From assembly GCA_015655015.1 (NCBI GenBank), contig JAATFV010000211.1, positions 1-64,000 of the forward strand: a DNA stretch of 64,000 nt. The letters are read 5' to 3'. Below, piece after piece: positions 51,449 through 61,202 of the stretch (within the stretch, counting starts at the first letter, position 1; the number at the start of each line of letters is the position of its first letter). Source of the stretch: Chitinophagales bacterium. Its GTDB lineage: Bacteria; Bacteroidota; Bacteroidia; Chitinophagales; Chitinophagaceae. Position numbers and translations under genes: made by a program. The notes beneath the pieces are model-generated. The model had not been told where the DNA came from, did not search any database, and saw only the letters and a program-made list of their open reading frames with translations.

Positions 51449-52665
51449 GCTTCATGATCACACGCGATAATTATGAGGAGTTCTTCCTGCTGTACGTAGA
51501 TAACGAGCTATCTGCGGCAGAGAGGCAGGCTGTGGAACGTTGGGTGGCCGACAATCCCGATCTGAAAGAAGAGTGGGATATTTTATCGCAATGCAGGATG
51601 AGACCGGACGATCACCTCGTCTTTACCGGCAGCGAGGTTTTGTTAAAGCAGGAGGGCGCTTTAACGGAAGATAATTATGAAAAATATTTTTTATCCTATG
51701 TCGATGGAGAACTGGATGAAGTTACCCGGAGATCCGTGGATGAATTTGTACGCCGGCACGCCTCCCTGCGTCGTGAATTGGAGCGGCTGCAGCAGACAGT
51801 GAGTACGCCTGATCCTGCTGTTGTGTTCGCAAATAAAGAGGTTCTGTATAAAAAAGAAGATACACGGAGGATCATGCCCCTCCCCTGGAGAATAGCAGCG
51901 GCGGCCATCGTAGCGGGAGTGATCGGCCTGTTGATCTTTAATCCCCTCAGGAAGGTCCCGCCGGAGGGACGTCTCAGTTCCGTTACCGGAAATAAAACAG
52001 GGCAACATAAACCAGGAGCCCGGCCGGCCGTAAAAGATACCACCGCCACCAACGAAAACGATGTTCGGAAAAACGATGTTGTAATAAATGAGAAAAAAGA
52101 CCCGCCGGGTGTAACTCCCGTACCAGCTGCTGCGTTACACCTTTCAGAAGCGGGACAAGCCGGTCGGATGGCGGAAGTTGACAAAGCGGAAGTTAACAAA
52201 AAGGGAAGGATGCCGCGTAATGCTCAAACGAACACCGGCATACCCGGCATACCTATCGGAACGGAGAAGGACGGAAAAGAGCAACAGGACGATCCCGGGA
52301 ATGGCGAATGGGCGCAGACAGACCCATTGATCAACAAACGGGTGATCCGCCAGGCTCCTGTCAGGGTGGTAGCTGCCGGCCCGATCAACCGGCACAACCG
52401 AATGATCGTGCTGACAGGGCTGGCCGACTCCGGCGATCCGGCCCCGGAAAGCGAAGCCAACAGCTCCTTTGCCACCCGGGCCATGTTAGCCTCCTCTGAT
52501 GGCAACCCGGAAGACGGCTTTACGATGGAATCTTCTTCTCCCAAAAAAAATAAGCTGCGGGGACTTTTTAGAAAAGTAACGCGGGTCCTTGAAAAAAACA
52601 CCAATCGCGATGAGGAAGACAAGCACACCGTTCTGATCGGGGGATTCCAATTTGCATTAAAATAA
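51445..52665 (+). CDS. anti-sigma-like membrane protein with duplicated N-terminal domain
   Basis: The 406-residue protein has two tandem helical units at its N-terminus, both of the form DNYE-FFLxYVDxELxxxxRxxVxxxVxxxxxLxxE (about residues 5-40 and 75-110). A membrane helix (WRIAAAAIVAGVIGLLIF, about 152-170) and a long low-complexity periplasmic region of Lys, Pro and Asn follow. The unit resembles the N-terminal helices of anti-sigma factors but has no zinc-binding Cys/His. It is coupled to the sigma gene by an ATGA overlap, so it is probably its inhibitor. The C-terminal region might sense the envelope and precedes an outer-membrane barrel gene by 24 bp. Confidence 0.82.
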   Translation: MSFMITRDNYEEFFLLYVDNELSAAERQAVERWVADNPDLKEEWDILSQCRMRPDDHLVFTGSEVLLKQEGALTEDNYEKYFLSYVDGELDEVTRRSVDEFVRRHASLRRELERLQQTVSTPDPAVVFANKEVLYKKEDTRRIMPLPWRIAAAAIVAGVIGLLIFNPLRKVPPEGRLSSVTGNKTGQHKPGARPAVKDTTATNENDVRKNDVVINEKKDPPGVTPVPAAALHLSEAGQAGRMAEVDKAEVNKKGRMPRNAQTNTGIPGIPIGTEKDGKEQQDDPGNGEWAQTDPLINKRVIRQAPVRVVAAGPINRHNRMIVLTGLADSGDPAPESEANSSFATRAMLASSDGNPEDGFTMESSSPKKNKLRGLFRKVTRVLEKNTNRDEEDKHTVLIGGFQFALK

Positions 52666-52689
52666 ATTTTTACTTTAAACAGAAAATGT

Positions 52690-53550
52690 ATGAGTCGGTT
52701 ATTCTTACTGTTGGCAGGATTATGTCTGTCCCTGTCAGGCTGGGCGCAAAATGATACTACCGGAAAAAATCCGGTCCCGGCCCCTCCAATAGATACGGTC
52801 CGTTCCGACAACGATACCATCCGGGTCGGAAGCCTGATCATTATCAAAACCGGGAAAGGAGGAGAAGGTTATCACAGCGGGCCGGTACAGGTACACCGGC
52901 GCCGCAGCCCTTACAAAGCCCCCAATATCAGCACGAACTGGATACTCCTCGATATAGGATTCGCCAATTTCAATGACAAGACCAATTATGCATCTGCCTC
53001 CGCCCAACAATTTGCGCCCGGGGCTACCAATGACTGGTTCCATCTGCGGACCGGTAAATCCGTCGATGTCAATATCTGGCTTTTCATGCAAAAGATCAAC
53101 CTGGTCAAACACGTAATAAATCTGAAATACGGATTGGGGATCGAATTGAATAATTACCGGTACGAAGAAAATATCAAATACCTCACCAGCCCCACCCGGG
53201 TAATTATGGATACGATCAACTACAGCAAGAACAAATTGGCAGTCGATTACGTTACCGTTCCTTTTATGCTTAATTTCAATTTTACACCGAAACGGAAATA
53301 TGATTACGGGCTCAGCGTAGGCGCCAGCGTAGGGTACAAGTACTCTTCCAGGCAAAAATTCAAGAGCGGCGAGACAGGCAAGAAAAAAACGTTTGATGAT
53401 TTTGACCTGGAACCCTGGAAAATATCCTGGATCGGGGAATTGCAATTGGGCTGGCTGAAGTTTTATGGATCCTATGCCACCAAAAGCATGTTCCAAAAAG
53501 GGCTGAACCAAACACCCTATACGGTTGGGATCCGGTTCGGCAACTGGTAA
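52690..53550 (+). CDS. outer membrane beta-barrel protein (PorT-like)
   Basis: The 286-residue protein has a signal peptide (MSRLFLLLAGLCLSLSGWAQ) and a Pro/Thr-rich spacer. A beta-barrel follows (ISTNWILLDIGFANF, NLVKHVINLKYGLGIELNNY, KYDYGLSVGASVGYKYSS, WIGELQLGWLKFYGSYATK) and ends at GIRFGNW, the aromatic terminus typical of outer membrane proteins. It is the third gene of the sigma/anti-sigma transcript and is likely a product or sensor of that pathway. Its ligand is unknown. Confidence 0.82.
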   Translation: MSRLFLLLAGLCLSLSGWAQNDTTGKNPVPAPPIDTVRSDNDTIRVGSLIIIKTGKGGEGYHSGPVQVHRRRSPYKAPNISTNWILLDIGFANFNDKTNYASASAQQFAPGATNDWFHLRTGKSVDVNIWLFMQKINLVKHVINLKYGLGIELNNYRYEENIKYLTSPTRVIMDTINYSKNKLAVDYVTVPFMLNFNFTPKRKYDYGLSVGASVGYKYSSRQKFKSGETGKKKTFDDFDLEPWKISWIGELQLGWLKFYGSYATKSMFQKGLNQTPYTVGIRFGNW

Positions 53551-53601
53551 GATCTTAAAAATTCTTTGAGACCGCTAACGCGGGTTCTCATGTGTAGTAG
53601 T

Positions 53602-53634
53602 AAACCGGTGCCATTCCTGGCACTGGTTTTTTTT
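53602..53634 (+). terminator. strong terminator after the sigma operon
   Basis: The arm aaaccggtgcc (53602-53612) pairs with ggcactggttt (53619-53629), with one G-T wobble, over a 6-nt loop. A run of eight T follows from 53627. Confidence 0.8.
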
Positions 53635-53703
53635 GTTAAACTTTTCCACATTAAAAATAACCGGCATGTCGTTACCGTTTACCCTTAGATAAATGTCTGT
53701 CAA

Positions 53704-54261
53704 ATGACTACAAAGAAATTTGTTCCCGGAAGTCTGTTAATCCTCCTGATCGCTCTGTTTGGATTCAGGGACGCCTCCCGTCCGTCCGCCCACAAACGGT
53801 GGTCGCATCCCGCTCTCGAGGGAGAAGTATATATCCTGGTCATCAAATCCAGCTATGAGCTGCAGGTTTACGACAGGGAGGGATGGTATGCTACTTATCC
53901 CGCTGTTTTCGGCAACAAATCCCTCGACGACAAGATGATGCAGGGGGACCGGAAAACACCGGAAGGCACTTACCACATTATTTCCAAACGCCCCCATGAA
54001 AAATGGGATAAGATCATGGATCTGGACTACCCCACTGCGGCGGATAAAGCTAAATTCAATGAGCGCAAAGCCATGGGACTAATCCCCAAAACAGCCACGA
54101 TCGGCGACGGGATCGCCATTCATGGCACCTGGGCCCACGACGAGAACGCGGTAGATGCCTACCAGAACTGGACGAATGGATGTGTCTCCCTGAAATGCGA
54201 AGACATGGATGAAGTATATAAGATGGCGCCGGTAGGGACCAAGGTTATCATACAGCATTAA
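53704..54261 (+). CDS. L,D-transpeptidase (YkuD domain)
   Basis: The 185-residue exported enzyme has an N-terminal membrane or signal stretch (FVPGSLLILLIALFGF). The catalytic YkuD motif follows: His in IHGTWAHDENA and Cys in NWTNGCVSLKCEDMDEVY, forming the HxxxSxGCxS-type active site. It would form 3-3 or anchoring cross-links in peptidoglycan in the periplasm. Its body (VYILVIKSSYELQVYDREGWY, GDRKTPEGTYHI) is typical. It is a lone gene behind the sigma operon's terminator and converges on acs. Confidence 0.9.
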   Translation: MTTKKFVPGSLLILLIALFGFRDASRPSAHKRWSHPALEGEVYILVIKSSYELQVYDREGWYATYPAVFGNKSLDDKMMQGDRKTPEGTYHIISKRPHEKWDKIMDLDYPTAADKAKFNERKAMGLIPKTATIGDGIAIHGTWAHDENAVDAYQNWTNGCVSLKCEDMDEVYKMAPVGTKVIIQH

Positions 54262-54267
54262 AAAGCG

Positions 54268-54284
54268 GCAAGCTGACAGCTTGC
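54268..54284. terminator. palindrome between convergent ldt and acs genes
   Basis: The arms gcaagctg (54268-54275) and cagcttgc (54277-54284) are perfect complements around one base, so a real hairpin would have a smaller stem. It lies in the 27-bp gap between the two converging stop codons and may terminate both transcripts. Confidence 0.5.
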
Positions 54285-54288
54285 AGTT

Positions 54289-56247
54289 CTATAACCGGTT
54301 GTTCTTAATTTCTTCCACGACTGCCGGATCCAGCAAAGTGGACGTATCCCCCAGGTTGTTCAATTCACCTTCCGCGATCTTACGCAGGATCCGGCGCATG
54401 ATCTTACCGCTCCTTGTTTTGGGAAGTCCGCTCACCAATTGAATCTTATCCGGTTTGGCGATGGGGCCGATAATCCGGGCTACCGTTTGTACGATATCCT
54501 TGCTGATCAGGATCTCATCGGTCTTATTCCCGTTAAAGATGACAAAAGCGTAGATCCCCTGCCCTTTTATATCATGGGGATATCCTACCACCGCGCTTTC
54601 CACGACCCCGGTATGCATATTGATGGCATTTTCCACTTCGGCCGTACCGATCCGGTGCCCGCTGACATTCAGCACATCGTCCACACGGCCGGTGATCCGG
54701 TAATTTCCTTCTTCGTCCCGTAAGGCGCCATCACCGGTGAAATACAGGCTGGGATAGGTGGCAAAATAGGTCTGGCGGCAGCGGTCATGGTCGCCGTAGG
54801 TCGTACGGATAATGGAAGGCCAGGGGAATTTGATACAAAGATTCCCGGAACCCGCGGTTCCATCGCCTTTGGCATGATAGGGGCCATCTATTGCCGCATC
54901 CGATCCGGGGATAGGCTCGCCTTTCTCATCTACCAGCAGGGGCTGCACACCGGGTAGGGGAAGAGTTGCATGGGAGCGCTTCTGGGGGGTGACAGCCGCC
55001 AGGTTGGAGATCAGGATGCCTCCCGTCTCCGTCTGCCACCAGGTATCTACAATGGGGCAGCGGCCCTTTCCTATATTCTCATTATACCAGTTCCAGGCTT
55101 CTTCATTGATCGGCTCTCCTACCGTTCCGAGCACTCTCAGCGAACTCAGGTCTTTATTCTTTACATAATCCAGGCCGAACCCCATTAAGCTCCGGATCGC
55201 CGTAGGCGCCGTATACAGGATGTTCACCTTGAATTTGTCTACCACATCCCACATACGGCCTGCGTCAGGCCAGGTGGGAATGCCTTCGAACAGCAAAGTA
55301 GTAGCGCCTGCGCTCAGAGGGCCATACACGATATAGCTGTGACCGGTGATCCAGCCGATATCCGCCGTGCAGAAATAAACGTCCCCCGGCTGGTATTGGA
55401 ACACATTCACGAAGCTATAGTTGGTATAGACCATATATCCTGCGCAGGTATGGACTACTCCTTTGGGCTTGCCCGTCGATCCGGATGTATAGAGGATGAA
55501 CAGCATGTCTTCCGCGTCCATGGTGACAGCCGGACAGGCCGGATTACCTTGTGTCTCCACTTTTTTGATCTCATCTTCCCACCAGGTATCCCGTCCTTTG
55601 ATCATACTGACCGGAACACGGGTACGGGTAAGAACGATCACTTTTTTTATGGAGGGGCATTGCACCAGGGCGTCGTCGATCACGGATTTCAGCGGGATAT
55701 CCTTATTGCCCCGATAGGCGCCGTCCGAGGTAATCACCAGGCTGGCCTGGGCATCCTGGATCCTGTCTGCAATGCTCTGTGCGGAAAAGCCGCCGAAAAC
55801 GACCGAATGGATCGCTCCGATCCGGGCGCAGGCCAGCACCGCTATCGCGAGCTCAGGCACCATCGGCATATAGATACAGATCCGGTCGCCTTTTTTTATA
55901 CCATTGTTCTTCAATACATTGGCAAACTGGCAAACTTTAAAATGCAATTCTTTATAGGACAGCACCCGGTGGTCCTCTTCAGGATCATTGGACTCCCAGA
56001 TAATCGCCGGCTGATCGCCTCTTTCGGCCAGGTGCCGGTCCAGGCAGTTTTCTGTTATATTCAGCTGCGCCCCGGAAAACCATTTGACCTCCGGTCCGGT
56101 GAAATTCCAATCCAGCACTTTGTCCCATTTACGATGCCAGGTAAAATGATCGGCTACCCCTGCCCAGAACCCTTCAGGATCCTCCACGCTCTGCTTATAC
56201 GCCGATTGGTATTCTTCTAAAGATTTGATCTGGTAAGGATAACTCAT
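54289..56247 (-). CDS. acs: acetyl-CoA synthetase
   Basis: The 652-residue AMP-forming ligase makes acetyl-CoA from acetate, ATP and CoA. Motifs: P-loop LYTSGSTGKPKGV, the acetyl pocket IGWITGHSYIVYGPL and WWQTETGG, hinge TGDGALRDEEGNYRITGRVDDV, and the regulatory Lys in TRSGKIMRRILRK, a site of acetylation in other Acs enzymes. Length and the N-terminus (YPYQIKSLEEYQ) are normal. It is divergent from the MFS transporter gene, separated by 142 bp of AT-rich promoter DNA. Confidence 0.95.
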   Translation of the reverse strand: MSYPYQIKSLEEYQSAYKQSVEDPEGFWAGVADHFTWHRKWDKVLDWNFTGPEVKWFSGAQLNITENCLDRHLAERGDQPAIIWESNDPEEDHRVLSYKELHFKVCQFANVLKNNGIKKGDRICIYMPMVPELAIAVLACARIGAIHSVVFGGFSAQSIADRIQDAQASLVITSDGAYRGNKDIPLKSVIDDALVQCPSIKKVIVLTRTRVPVSMIKGRDTWWEDEIKKVETQGNPACPAVTMDAEDMLFILYTSGSTGKPKGVVHTCAGYMVYTNYSFVNVFQYQPGDVYFCTADIGWITGHSYIVYGPLSAGATTLLFEGIPTWPDAGRMWDVVDKFKVNILYTAPTAIRSLMGFGLDYVKNKDLSSLRVLGTVGEPINEEAWNWYNENIGKGRCPIVDTWWQTETGGILISNLAAVTPQKRSHATLPLPGVQPLLVDEKGEPIPGSDAAIDGPYHAKGDGTAGSGNLCIKFPWPSIIRTTYGDHDRCRQTYFATYPSLYFTGDGALRDEEGNYRITGRVDDVLNVSGHRIGTAEVENAINMHTGVVESAVVGYPHDIKGQGIYAFVIFNGNKTDEILISKDIVQTVARIIGPIAKPDKIQLVSGLPKTRSGKIMRRILRKIAEGELNNLGDTSTLLDPAVVEEIKNNRL

Positions 56248-56389
56248 ATGACAACTATACGTTTTAAGTAAATAATTAATACTTTAGAGGGCATAAATTT
56301 AGAATTTAATCGGAAATTATAATTACTAACTTTAGGCGCTTACCGTAAAAAGTAACAAACTTTATCATTTCACCTTTACTAACGATCAC

Positions 56390-57937
56390 ATGGCCATCCC
56401 TTCCATTGCAGACAATCCGGCAAAACGGATACGAAAAGTAATAACGGCCTCTTCTGTAGGTACCCTTATAGAATGGTACGATTTCTATATTTTCGGCAGC
56501 CTGGCCACGGTCATTGCCAGCCAGTTCTTTCCGAAGGGCAATCCGACAGCGGCCCTGTTGTCCACCCTGGCCACGTTTGCCGCCGGGTTTATCGTACGCC
56601 CATTCGGCGCCCTGGTATTTGGCCGTTTGGGTGACCTGGTCGGCCGTAAATATACTTTTCTCCTGACCCTGGTCATTATGGGAGGTTCTACTTTCGGGAT
56701 CGGCCTGGTCCCCAAATATGAGACCATCGGATTTGCCGCTCCCCTGATCGTGCTCCTGCTCCGTCTCCTGCAGGGCCTTGCCCTGGGAGGGGAATACGGG
56801 GGCGCCGCCACGTACGTAGCAGAGCATTCCCCGGCAGGCCGGAGAGGATATTATACCTCCTGGATCCAGACTACCGCCACCCTGGGGCTGCTGGTCTCCT
56901 TAGGCGTGATCCTGCTGACCCGGCACCTTTTGGATGGGGACCAGGCGAGGAGCATTGAAAAATTCAACGACTGGGGCTGGCGGATCCCTTTCCTGCTCTC
57001 GATCGTACTGGTGGTCATCTCCATCTATATCCGCCTGAAGATGAGCGAATCCCCTTTGTTCAATAAGCTCAAGACAGAGGGCAGGATCTCGGGGAATCCG
57101 CTGAAAGAGAGTTTTGGTCATAAGGCTAACCTGAAGATGGTCTTGCTGGCCCTGTTCGGCGCTGCCATGGGCCAGGGCGTGGTCTTTTATACCGGGCAAT
57201 TTTATGCGCAGTCTTTCCTGGAAAATGTCTGTTATATAGATTTTGATCAATCCAAGACCATTATGATCCTCGCCATCGTGCTGGCCACTCCCTTTTTTCT
57301 TCTCTTCGGAGGATGGAGCGATAAGATCGGGCGAAAATGGATCATGCTGACCGGCATGGCGCTGGCGGTAGTCTCCTATCCTCTCTTATTCAGGCAATTG
57401 CTGACCATTTCCGATACGGCCGGGCGGACGGAGCTGGTGGAACAAAAAGAAATAAAAAGCAGCGTCGCCTTTATCGGCAAGACGCACAATCTGATCCGGA
57501 CGGCCACGACCCTTACCCGTTACGAAGGAGGGCTCACCGTAGCCGCCACCAAACGGGATACCCTCTATGCCAATGGAACCTCCAGCGGGAAGCCCGAGCT
57601 GAAGACGGCCAAAACGCTGGGCACGCCGGACTACCTGAAAATGGTGGGCCTGATATTCATTATGATCCTGTACGTCACTATGGTCTATGGGCCTATCGCC
57701 GCCTTCCTGGTGGAATTATTCCCTACCCGGATCCGGTATACATCCATGTCCCTGCCCTATCATATCGGGAACGGCGTGTTTGGAGGGCTGACCCCTTTTA
57801 TAGCAACCCTGCTTACCACGCTTAACAGCGGCAATAAGCTGGTAGGGCTTTGGTATCCTGTCCTGGTAGCAGGGATCTGCTTTGTTATCGGGGCTTTATA
57901 TATACCGGGCCGCTTACCGGCCGCGGATAAGGCTTAA
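56390..57937 (+). CDS. MHS-family MFS transporter with soluble insertion
   Basis: The 515-residue transporter belongs to the metabolite:H+ symporter group (ProP/KgtP-like). The cytoplasmic loop signature RPFGALVFGRLGDLVGRKYTFLLTL and GGEYGGAATYVAEHSPAGRRGYYTSW are diagnostic. Twelve membrane helices are expected. Between helices near 57405 and 57640 is an extra segment of about 75 residues, beta-rich and soluble (VEQKEIKSSVAFIGK, NGTSSGKPELKTAKT), absent from E. coli ProP. It is divergent from acs and followed by DUF6814, so organic acid uptake is a fair guess. Confidence 0.9.
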   Translation: MAIPSIADNPAKRIRKVITASSVGTLIEWYDFYIFGSLATVIASQFFPKGNPTAALLSTLATFAAGFIVRPFGALVFGRLGDLVGRKYTFLLTLVIMGGSTFGIGLVPKYETIGFAAPLIVLLLRLLQGLALGGEYGGAATYVAEHSPAGRRGYYTSWIQTTATLGLLVSLGVILLTRHLLDGDQARSIEKFNDWGWRIPFLLSIVLVVISIYIRLKMSESPLFNKLKTEGRISGNPLKESFGHKANLKMVLLALFGAAMGQGVVFYTGQFYAQSFLENVCYIDFDQSKTIMILAIVLATPFFLLFGGWSDKIGRKWIMLTGMALAVVSYPLLFRQLLTISDTAGRTELVEQKEIKSSVAFIGKTHNLIRTATTLTRYEGGLTVAATKRDTLYANGTSSGKPELKTAKTLGTPDYLKMVGLIFIMILYVTMVYGPIAAFLVELFPTRIRYTSMSLPYHIGNGVFGGLTPFIATLLTTLNSGNKLVGLWYPVLVAGICFVIGALYIPGRLPAADKA

Positions 57938-57955
57938 TTTATTTTGAATTGATCA

Positions 57956-57987
57956 CTCATCCGGCGCCGTACTCATCCGGCATCGTA
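57956..57987. repeat. two 16-bp tandem repeats between MFS and DUF6814 genes
   Basis: The units ctcatccggcgccgta and ctcatccggcatcgta adjoin and differ at two bases. An AT-rich stretch with aatattttt-type words follows before the next gene. Confidence 0.6.
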
Positions 57988-58032
57988 TTTAATATTTTTA
58001 ATATTCAACATAAACATTAAAATAAAAATTAT

Positions 58033-58290
58033 ATGAATTTCATCAAGAGAGCCCTGGGCTTCCTTTGGATCATCCTGGGCCCCCTGGTCCTTTTTTACCT
58101 GGTGAAGACGGCCGCCGCTGAGATCACCGCCGCTGAGATCGCCAAAAAGCCGGTATTGGATACCTGGATCCAGTGGGGCGTTTTTGTAGTGGTCTTTATC
58201 CCCATCGCCGCCGGCCTGGTGTTATTTGGCTATTATGCGTTAAAGGGTGAATATGAAAATATAACGGATTCACCTACTTTCGCAGAGTAA
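58033..58290 (+). CDS. DUF6814 family small membrane protein
   Basis: The 85-residue protein has two membrane helices (ALGFLWIILGPLVLFYLV and WGVFVVVFIPIAAGLVLFGYYALKG). It ends GEYENITDSP, the layout of DUF6814, which is found beside MFS transporters in Bacteroidota. The loop holds a duplicated AAEIT/AAEIA unit made by a 15-bp repeat. A role as a small transporter subunit is suggested by position only. GldA follows 9 bp later. Confidence 0.75.
   Translation: MNFIKRALGFLWIILGPLVLFYLVKTAAAEITAAEIAKKPVLDTWIQWGVFVVVFIPIAAGLVLFGYYALKGEYENITDSPTFAE
58114..58143. repeat. in-frame 15-bp duplication in DUF6814 gene
   Basis: The units gccgctgagatcacc (58114-58128) and gccgctgagatcgcc (58129-58143) encode AAEIT and AAEIA, consistent with a recent in-frame duplication. 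Confidence 0.7.
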
Positions 58291-58299
58291 ACCAGCAGC

Positions 58300-59235
58300 A
58301 TGTCCATTGAAGTAAAGGATCTCATCAAAATCTATGGCGAACAAAGGGCGGTGGATACAATCTCTTTCACGGTAAAAAAGGGGGAGATCGTAGGGTTTCT
58401 GGGGCCGAATGGCGCTGGAAAATCTACCACCATGAAGATCATTACCGGCTATCTCGGGCAGGATGGCGGCGAGGCGGTGGTCTGCGGCATTCCGGTAAAG
58501 GAGCGCCCCCTGGAAACTAAAAAAAAGATCGGCTACCTGCCGGAAGCCAATCCCCTTTATCCCGATATGTATGTACGGGAATACCTGGATTTTGTGGCCG
58601 ATATACACCACGTCACCGATAAAAAACAAAAGATAGACACCGTCATCGCCATGGTAGGCCTGGGACCGGAAAGCAAAAAGAAGCTGGGACAGCTGTCCAA
58701 AGGGTACAAACAGCGGGTGGGGCTTGCCGCCGCGCTGATACATGATCCTGAAGTATTGATCCTGGATGAGCCTACCAGTGGCCTGGATCCTAATCAGATC
58801 ATCGAGATCAGGGAAGTGATCAGAAAGCTGGGGCAAAATAAGACCGTGTTATTTTCCTCGCATATCCTCCAGGAAGTGGAAGCCCTTTGCGATAGGGTGG
58901 TGATTATTAATAAAGGCCGGCTGGTAGCAGACGATCGCCTTAGCCAGCTCCGGACGCAAAACAGCACCAACAGCGTTAAAGTATCTTTTAAAGAGACCCT
59001 GGAAGCGGAATGGCTGGAACGGCTGAGAAAAGTAAAGGCCGTCCATAAACTATCCTTCCTGGAATGGGAATTGCAGACCGATGAGCCGGATGAAGTTAAA
59101 AAACAATTGATGGAGCTGGCTTTGCAAAACAATTGGAACATTGTTTCTTTGCAAAGTGAAAATCAGAGCCTGGAAGATATTTTCCGGCATCTGACAGCTG
59201 CCCACCCGCCCCCTGGCCCCTTAAAGAGGGAGTAA
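58300..59235 (+). CDS. gldA: GldA-type ABC transporter ATP-binding subunit
   Basis: The 311-residue ATPase has Walker A GPNGAGKSTTM, Q-loop IGYLPEANPLYPDMYVREYL, signature LSKGYKQR (the GldA variant of LSGGxxQR), Walker B VLILDEPTSGLDP and switch FSSHILQE. This is the GldA subgroup, needed for gliding motility with GldF and GldG in Flavobacterium, and common in non-gliding relatives. gldF and gldG are not adjacent, so a gliding role is uncertain. The C-terminal extra domain (EWLERLRKVKAVHKLSFLEWEL) fits GldA length. Confidence 0.88.
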   Translation: MSIEVKDLIKIYGEQRAVDTISFTVKKGEIVGFLGPNGAGKSTTMKIITGYLGQDGGEAVVCGIPVKERPLETKKKIGYLPEANPLYPDMYVREYLDFVADIHHVTDKKQKIDTVIAMVGLGPESKKKLGQLSKGYKQRVGLAAALIHDPEVLILDEPTSGLDPNQIIEIREVIRKLGQNKTVLFSSHILQEVEALCDRVVIINKGRLVADDRLSQLRTQNSTNSVKVSFKETLEAEWLERLRKVKAVHKLSFLEWELQTDEPDEVKKQLMELALQNNWNIVSLQSENQSLEDIFRHLTAAHPPPGPLKRE

Positions 59236-59272
59236 GGCTAACCCACCCCTTAGCCTTCCGAAAAGGGGCTAA
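59234..59272 (+). promoter_or_regulatory. mutually exclusive hairpins before eno
   Basis: The arm aaggctaa (59234-59241) pairs with ttagcctt (59250-59257), overlapping the gldA stop. The same ttagcc (59250-59255) can instead pair with ggctaa (59267-59272), and cccctt (59246-59251) with aagggg (59263-59268). The competing stems resemble an attenuator, or may simply be a terminator for gldA. Confidence 0.35.
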
Positions 59273-59320
59273 AGGAAAGCAGACAACTAAACCGAACGCT
59301 TGCCTGAACAAAAATTATAA

Positions 59321-60625
<1,305 letters not shown>

Positions 60626-60637
60626 TTTGTAGTTTGT

Positions 60638-60713
60638 GGTCCCGGAGGCCTGGCAGGTCACTTGCCAGGCCATCGGGACCAACAACTTTCAGGCCATCGG
60701 GACCACCAACTTT
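60638..60713 (+). terminator. long repeat hairpin after eno, with 24-bp tandem repeat
   Basis: An 18-nt arm (60638-60655) pairs with 60663-60680 over a 7-nt loop, with 16 of 18 positions matched (ggtcccg..ggcctggca and its complement). The right arm lies in a 24-bp unit, at 60666-60689, repeated once more at 60690-60713 with one mismatch and ending in actttt before the ftsB ATG. It may be a mobile-type extragenic repeat as well as a terminator. Confidence 0.65.
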
Positions 60714-60714
60714 T

Positions 60715-61047
60715 ATGAAGCTTCTCACGCATATACCATCCTGGCTAAAGAACAAATACATGCTGACAGCGGTAGGTTTTACCGTCTGGATCCTGTTCTT
60801 TGACGCCAGAGATTTTATTACCAGTCATTTTCGGGAAAGAGGAGAGCTAAAAAAACTGGAACAAAGCAAGCAATATTACGAGCAGCAGATCACCACTACC
60901 CAACGTGAACTGGATCAGTTGAGATCCAACCCCGCGCTGCTGGAAAAATATGCCCGGGAAAAATATCTGATGAAAAAAGATAACGAAGATTTGTTCGTCA
61001 TCCGATCAGAAAACCCCCTTCCGGTCAGTTCAAATGCAAATCGTTGA
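60715..61047 (+). CDS. ftsB: FtsB/DivIC-type septum formation protein
   Basis: Starting at ATG 60715 gives 110 residues; an upstream in-frame extension runs through the repeat hairpin and is not protein-like. A membrane helix (MLTAVGFTVWILFFDARDF) precedes a coiled coil (LKKLEQSKQYYEQQITTTQRELDQL). The conserved LEKYAREKYLMKKDNEDLFVI ends the core. That is the FtsB/DivIC signature of the divisome complex FtsQLB. A charged tail follows. It is adjacent to eno, as in many bacteria. Confidence 0.85.
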   Translation: MKLLTHIPSWLKNKYMLTAVGFTVWILFFDARDFITSHFRERGELKKLEQSKQYYEQQITTTQRELDQLRSNPALLEKYAREKYLMKKDNEDLFVIRSENPLPVSSNANR

Positions 61048-61048
61048 T

Positions 61049-61071
61049 TTTTAAAGTACTACACTTTAAAA
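61049..61071. other. inverted repeat after ftsB
   Basis: The arms ttttaaagt (61049-61057) and actttaaaa (61063-61071) are exact complements over a 5-nt loop. Directly after the ftsB stop, it may act as a weak terminator. Confidence 0.45.
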
Positions 61072-61202
61072 GTATCCTTTTTACCTAATAAAATGTTTTT
61101 GGCGAACAATAAGAGTACCCAAATACCGTTTTAATTACGGACGTTTCACTTTTACTGCTTCGGAAAATTTTTGGACAAAAAGGACATTAAATGGTTTTGC
61201 CT

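Noticed and set aside
52735-53511. 258-codon minus-strand frame over the PorT-like gene
   Set aside because: The + strand has a signal peptide, barrel strands and an aromatic C-terminus; the opposite frame has none.
60638-60713. insertion-sequence end
   Set aside because: There is a strong inverted repeat, but no transposase gene and no target-site duplication are visible.
60634-60714. longer start for ftsB
   Set aside because: The extra 27 codons come from the repeat hairpin and give a Pro/Arg-rich, non-homologous stretch.
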